A stretch of 64,000 bases of DNA from the NCBI GenBank assembly GCA_037179385.1, contig CM074185.1, positions 12,408,866 to 12,472,865 of the forward strand, in the 5' to 3' direction. Of the stretch, positions 58,561-64,000 are shown one piece after another. A model generated the notes under the pieces. It made no database searches, had not been told where the DNA came from, and saw nothing but the letters and a program-made list of their open reading frames with translations. Each line of letters starts with the position of its first letter. The first letter of the stretch is position 1. The translations under genes were made by a program, and so were the position numbers. This stretch comes from Holothuria scabra (taxonomy: Eukaryota > Echinodermata > Holothuroidea > Aspidochirotida > Holothuriidae).

Positions 58561-59641
58561 GCAGAGTCTGGTGATATGAATTCCCCTTCCAAGGGAGGGG
58601 GATTTTGACAAGCTGCCACAGGTAAAGACATTCTGCTAATATGTTTTCCCAGTAGGTGCAGAATTATTCTTGCTTGTGATTTTGAGATCAGAAATGTTGA
58701 GAGAGAGAGAGAGGGGGGGGGGGGTGGTGGAGTGATGAAAGCTGCAATTCTGCTGCGTATTATAAGCTCTGCAAACCACAAGAGTGTAGTATGGAATGCT
58801 TGGCTGTAATGCAAGGTTGACTTGTGACCTATTGAATCAGTTTAGCTATTCCTCTGCAAGATATTGATTTGAGATGGCAATAGTTGCCTCATTAATTTCG
58901 TAATGGTTGTTCTCCCCCAAGATGGTATTAGGTAGTTTTTTCCAAAGTGAGCTGTTGTTTTACCTAAATATTGACATCGAGGGCATTAAGACTTCACTTA
59001 GTGATTTGAAGTATGGTTAAATTATTTTGACCTGAATTTTCTGCTGTTAATGTTCTAGGCTAATGTTTAAAACTTGATTTTGTGATATGTGATGTTCTAA
59101 ATCCATGGCCTTGCCCTGAAATGTCTTTTTAATCCAATAGAAAAGAAACTTTCAATTGAAGAGGGAACGTAAGGGGGGACAGGGGAGGTACAGGGGTGCT
59201 ATTTGTTGGAAATGAAAGAGGCTTTGTCCCTTAAAGTTGAAATCATGCACTTATAGTTGAAGCATCAGGAATTGGTGCTTCCACATTGGAGGGTAATAAT
59301 ACATTCTAATAATTAGTCGTCTATAAATTATTAAGTTGCAATATATCAGTATTTCTGTACTTAAATATTCCTATTTTATGTTACTCAGACATGTGTATGG
59401 GAAGTTGAATCAGATTTGGGATACAGTTACTTTGAAAATAATATGCACAGGGTTAACCAAATATGGCTGTCATATTGATGGTTGTCATGGTGACTGCAGG
59501 CTGATATGCGAAATCTTTTATATGTATCTTATTTTGGGAAATTTGTATCATTTTACCCAAGTTTTTTAAAAATTTCCGCCTTTTTACGATGTATTTGTTT
59601 GCTGTGAAATGTTTCAAGTAATTTTATAATTATGAAAGTAC

Positions 59642-59647
59642 AATAAA
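59642..59647 (+). terminator. Candidate MIGA polyadenylation signal AATAAA
   Basis: Canonical hexamer in AT-rich sequence 2.45 kb after the stop. It is the first one outside a mobile element. Not verified. Confidence 0.3.
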
Positions 59648-59660
59648 TCTTCATTATCAT

Positions 59661-61160
59661 TTAAGGAAGAAAACTGTGTCAAGAATTTTCGACCAAGAAA
59701 GTGAAAAAATTAAACTTGAACAATTTTATTTTGTTTTACTTTAAAAGTTTGGTGGGTAAAAACAAAGCATTTAATGATAAAACCATTTTTTTTACAGAGA
59801 TGTTTTCCAACATTTTAAGTTCATTTTAATTTCTTTTATGGTATCGCTAGCTTATCTTTTAAAAGATCCCCAGTGCCTTGCATGCCTTTGAAGTGGCAAT
59901 CATAGTTCGTTTCTACAGTACAATTTCTTCGCAACATAACTTCTGCACCACAGTTGTACCCTGACTTTGAAACTACCAAAGAATGGCCCATGATTATGAA
60001 CTAAGCCCTTGATTGGTTATAGCATAGTGGGGGCTCTCTAGTCTCATCTTTGTGGAATTTTTTGACCTGGCAAATATTCAGAAATTTCATTCAGTAGTAA
60101 TTAACACAAAATTAACCTTTCTTCCAACCTAAGAAACCTCTTCAATGTTTCTGTCTTCTGGTAAACAGTCAATTCAGAATGAAAATAATGTGTTGGATCA
60201 AAAGGCTTTTAATTCTCTTTCAAACTCTGATAGCCCCTTTAAGGAAAATGAAATGATGGTCCAAAGGTCAATCGTTTAGCAGAAAACTGGTTGTCTTGCA
60301 GGAAGGCCTGTAATTCCTTCTGATATTTCAGATTGGTTGATTTTTCACAAGTCACAGACCAAATTTTGGTTAAAAATTATGTTGCGATTACAACCAGATT
60401 TGTTGAAAATCAGGGGAACACAAGTTTTTTGACTTGATTCTTTTACTTGAATGTATGCAATTACATTTGATGCTCTCAAAAAGTTTTGTTCATCCATAGG
60501 ACAACCTTTTACACAGTATTTAGTATATTTGGTAATCAGAAAGAAATTCTAGGCATCGTGGATGCCTTAAAAATCCTTCACAGCCGTGCAATGCAAAACA
60601 CTAATGTATTCATGACTTTCGAAAGTAGTGCAAGCAGGGAGAGAAACTGGTTTTCTTCACACTGAATTTGTAAGACTTATGGGTTTCAGAGTGTGTAAAT
60701 ATTCTGTCAAAACACTTTCTTCAATGCAAGTGTGTGTGAAGGTTGTCTAGCATATCATATACTAAATTGTGAAACACTTCCTAGTATTCAAGAGTGTATC
60801 TGTTGTGTTGGGTATATAATGTGATTTCCCAACTTTGTGAAACACTCCATATTTGTGTAGATGCAAGCTTGCATCTGTAATAGCAATATGTTTATAGTTC
60901 CTGACAATTGGCATGTGTGTCAGATCATATTTATGAAACACAGATGCATGTAAATTTAAGACATAAACTGTGTAATAGATCACTGTGATTAATTAGTATT
61001 TGATTTGTTCATATTTTGTCTTTTTTAAAATCTGTCATTTTGGGCAAACTAACTGTAGACTGAATACAAAATGGTTATTTCTCATGCTTACACAGCCCTC
61101 TGGCATAAGGCAAACACCAAAAAATAGATTTCTTATTAAGAAAAGCTACAGTAAACCCCG
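59661..61160. other. Unannotated intergenic sequence
   Basis: AT-rich, with only short chance frames. No exon, RNA or clear repeat was recognised. Confidence 0.4.
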
Positions 61161-61175
61161 TTACATGTAATACAC

Positions 61176-61600
61176 ACATGCCCATAGCACTCTTCACACA
61201 GCCCCATAGCACTCTCCCCTAGGGTGTCCATTTGTCCCGCTATTTGCCGGACAATCTGGCTTTTGAGCATCCTGTCCTCCATTCGGGTCCACACGGCACA
61301 GCACCTTGAAATTCGTCCACTGTGAAAAGTTGTGAAACTTCTCACATCCCAGTTTCACAACTAATGATGTAGCTTAGAACACCGGGAAGGTCCGTTTCTG
61401 GCCATCTGGGGGGTTTGTAAAGGCCAAAAATTTTCTGGTATGCTGCACCCCAACCAGTGGTGGAGCTCCACTTAAATAGTTGTGAAGGTTGTCCTTTTCT
61501 ACCATGAAAGAATGGACACTCAATTCTCGACACAGCCCCATAACACTCTCGACACAGCCCCATAGCAATCTCCACACAGCCCCATAGCACTCACCAAACA
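61176..61600. repeat. Split minisatellite with CACAGCCCCATAGCACTCTC unit
   Basis: About 1.5 units at 61176-61220 and three at about 61530-61600, ~24-bp period, separated by ~310 bp that begin AGGGTGTCCATTTGTCCCGC, a sequence like the end of some hAT elements. This suggests an insertion into a minisatellite. Confidence 0.55.
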
Positions 61601-61828
61601 GCTTTGCTGTAAAGACATGGTTCATAAGGGACTTTGTGGTGAGTAAGTATTCAAGCTGAAAGCTGTTCGCATGAAATCTGAAATTTGTGACCATAGGTGT
61701 ATTGGAATGCATTGCAAAAGAGGGGTGGTGGGTGGCATGGGGTCCATGACGTTTCCATCAACATTTTATGCCTAAGAATTAAATACCTAGCTGCCAACCA
61801 ACATATTATTACTAGACATTTCTATAGC

Positions 61829-62113
61829 CAGGGTTGTCACCAGATCAGTTTTAGAGCCATGTAATTTGTGGTCATTTTCTGGAGAAAGGGGCTAAGGGAA
61901 CCTTCCCCTTTAAAAAATTTTTGCAGATTGGAGAGTGCTTCCAAAAACATGGAATTATCACTCAATTCTAAAAAAATCTAAGAATTTTATTCAGTGAGGG
62001 TAAGAAATTTGTGCCAGGCGGTGATGCTGATATTGATGGCGAGTAGCGGGCAGAGACTTCGAGAGCCGGGTAGCACCACTGCCTGGTACAGCCCCTGCAT
62101 GGTGACAACCCTG
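61829..62113. mobile_element. hAT-type MITE, 285 bp
   Basis: The left end CAGGGTTGTCACCA is exactly inverted at the right (TGGTGACAACCCTG). Flanks CTATAGC and CTATGGC match at 6 of 7, a likely damaged target duplication. Confidence 0.7.
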
Positions 62114-63770
62114 CTATGGCCATATAGGGTTGAGACAGGAGTTGGTGCTACAGAGACTGTAAGTGCAATTTAAAAACTTGGCACAGATTGTACCTTGTTA
62201 GTTCTGCCCAAATAAACACCCTGTTCAGTGTTTCCATCGAATGGGAGGGGTGAAATCATAAATTTATTACAGGCAACTTGATGTAAGCTTCCCCCCCCCC
62301 CCCAGAACCCACCTGTAACTTTTATCAAGGGCACCATCAACTTGCACTTGGGGTTTGCAATTGGCAGTAATAAATCCCCTTTTTGAGTTTCTCACATAAT
62401 CCGTGCTGGTAGCAAGCTCTGTGTTTTGAAAGCCAAGCCTATGGCAATACCTGTATATTGAAGATACAAAAGTGTTGAATTCATTGCAGCAATGAAGACA
62501 TTTCTTTTCTTTATTTTTATTTTTTTCATTTCTTAATTATTGTTTTGCTTTTTGGGGAGTGGATCTTCTAGTTAAGCCTTTAGGCATTTTAGACTACTTC
62601 CTTTCTCTTTTGTCAATTGTAAAGAATCTAAGTTTGTTCTATTTTGATTTTTTATGGAAAAGAGAAAAAACATATAAACGAAACAAAACAAATAAACGAA
62701 ACGAAACTTCAAGGACAGTGAGGGCAATAAGCTGAAGGGAACATGATGATGAGAAGATTATGATTACCTGATTGGACAGATTGGGACATTTGTATTCTTT
62801 TAAATTGTTGGAGGTGGTTAAAGGCAGGGCAGGGCTCTTTCCCTGCAAGTACAGCAAGTCAAACTTCTGTCCCACAATTTGTTCATGATGTTCAGTTCAA
62901 AACAAGTCGTCTTCCAAGTGCTTCAGATTATCTTGAAGAACCCCAAATTTCCTTGTAAATATCAAGATTTTCCTTTTTCTTTTTTTTCCTTTGGTACTTC
63001 CCAATTTGCTGGGTTTTTCCATCCATAATTGGAAGAAAAGTAAACAGAAAATTTTTGACCATCTCAGATGAGATTTGTTGTTTGAAAGCCCAGAGCCTAC
63101 AGGAATCCAAATATCTTCAATGGCACATTGGAAAATGTTTCACAAAGTTAACCTGTTATATTTTGTTGACTGCATTTGTTACCTATCTTTAAAATCAGGA
63201 AACCATGGCCTGGAGCTCACTTAGGGGAGGTCAATATTTTTCAGGGAGTGTACCAAATATAACTTGGGAAGTGCAGGAGCTTTTGAAACAGGATGCTAAG
63301 GGTTGACCACTACTCTCAGCTGGGGTATTGTCTGCAATGAATAGTAACCACAGGCTCTGCATAAAGGGTTATATGCTTAGGCACACAACCAAGGGGGGGC
63401 CAGGGGAGCCAGTCTCCCTTAAAACTTGTTTGCCCCCTTTAGAGGACCTAATACATTTGTACACATTTGCCTCCCCCCTCCCCTCCAATTGATGACTTGC
63501 TTACTACAGGCCCGCAGATGTTCATCTGTTCGACCCCTTTCTACATTATGAAATTATCCGCCAATAGTATATTTTTCAGATCCAACTTAAAGTAAAATTA
63601 CCAAAATGACAGTCTTTTTAGGTGGCATCTTCCACTTTCTTTTTATACTTGCTAAAGTCTGCCTTTAGATGGTTACTTCTTTCATACAGTGACCCTTCTC
63701 AGACTCTACCCCCTAAAAGTTTCTGGACCGATGTTCCAAATTACCTGCATGTGTAGCAATTGGCCATTTT
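62114..63770. other. Unannotated intergenic sequence
   Basis: Contains a C run at about 62290 and an AAACGAAAC-rich stretch at about 62675. No gene was seen. Confidence 0.4.
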
Positions 63771-63773
63771 TCA

Positions 63774-64000
63774 CTTAAAAGGCAAGCTGAACAGTCTCCC
63801 CAAACTTATTTTGACACAACAGCTAAATCTCACAATTTTCTTCTTCTTTCTCTTCAAAGAATTTTTCATTATATGTTATGACTTCCTTATTGCAAATGTA
63901 ACGTTAATCAAGCACTTACTCCTATACTCCTAGCAAATTTCATATTTGAGGAGAAAGATTACTGTCACATGACTCTCAACAGCCAGTCCTGAAACAGGAT
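63774..64000 (+). mobile_element. Second copy of the 52172 MITE, cut by the window edge
   Basis: Starts TTAAAAGGCAAGCTGAACAG and follows 52172-52395 with about 75-80% identity by eye (CCCCAAACTTATTTTGA, CAATTTTC, TGTCACATGA...CAACAGCCA). Confidence 0.65.

Larger units (their letters stand above)
57191..59660 (+). other. MIGA: Probable MIGA 3' untranslated region
   Basis: No canonical AATAAA or ATTAAA was found between the stop and the MITE pair. The first AATAAA is at 58329 (inside a MITE) and the next at 59642. The UTR therefore probably spans the inverted MITE pair. The real end is unknown. Confidence 0.4.

Overview
This window is animal nuclear DNA, most likely from a marine invertebrate deuterostome, with an echinoderm as the best guess. 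The reasons are GT-AG introns throughout the one clear gene, AT-rich non-coding DNA, many small nested DNA transposons, tRNA-derived SINEs, CR1/L2-like LINE relics, and 'AGGCCTA'/'AACGTTAG' intergenic runs. There is no bacterial-style gene organisation, rRNA, true tRNA gene or CRISPR array. The species assignment is inference.

Layout. (1) 1-17064: a head-to-tail tandem array of a 3.57-3.58 kb unit, four full copies plus a truncated fifth. It enters from the left edge and has no recognisable gene. (2) 17065-25700: array edge, then a repeat whose subunits carry RFX X-box-like palindromes and DR1 motifs, hAT-type 5' ends, paired EcoRI-palindrome minisatellites, a 1.08 kb hAT-type element with an 8-bp target-site duplication (TSD), and TTAA-flanked MITEs. 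(3) 26203-26283: one isolated exon-like block of an unknown gene. (4) 26.8-36.3 kb: a nest of DNA transposons. It holds three copies of one ~2.1 kb hAT-like element, one interrupted by a second hAT-like element, plus a LINE fragment. (5) 37.3-39.6 kb: a dead, 5'-truncated LINE on the minus strand, abutted by a 975-bp foldback element with an 8-bp TSD. (6) 42271-57190: the one confident gene, mitoguardin (MIGA/FAM73), on the plus strand. It has 11 coding exons that splice in frame to 502 residues. Its introns carry SINEs and MITEs, and its last intron a 2.9 kb hAT-like element. (7) 57191-64000: the probable MIGA 3'UTR, containing two facing copies of one MITE, followed by repeat-rich intergenic DNA.

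How it works together: only MIGA has a recognisable cellular function, as a mitochondrial outer-membrane protein for fusion and ER/lipid-droplet contact. Most of the rest is mobile and satellite DNA, and the transposons that could be classified are non-autonomous or broken. The items most worth following up are the tandem array and its edge, the X-box/DR1 repeat, the isolated exon, and the inverted MITE pair in the probable MIGA 3'UTR.
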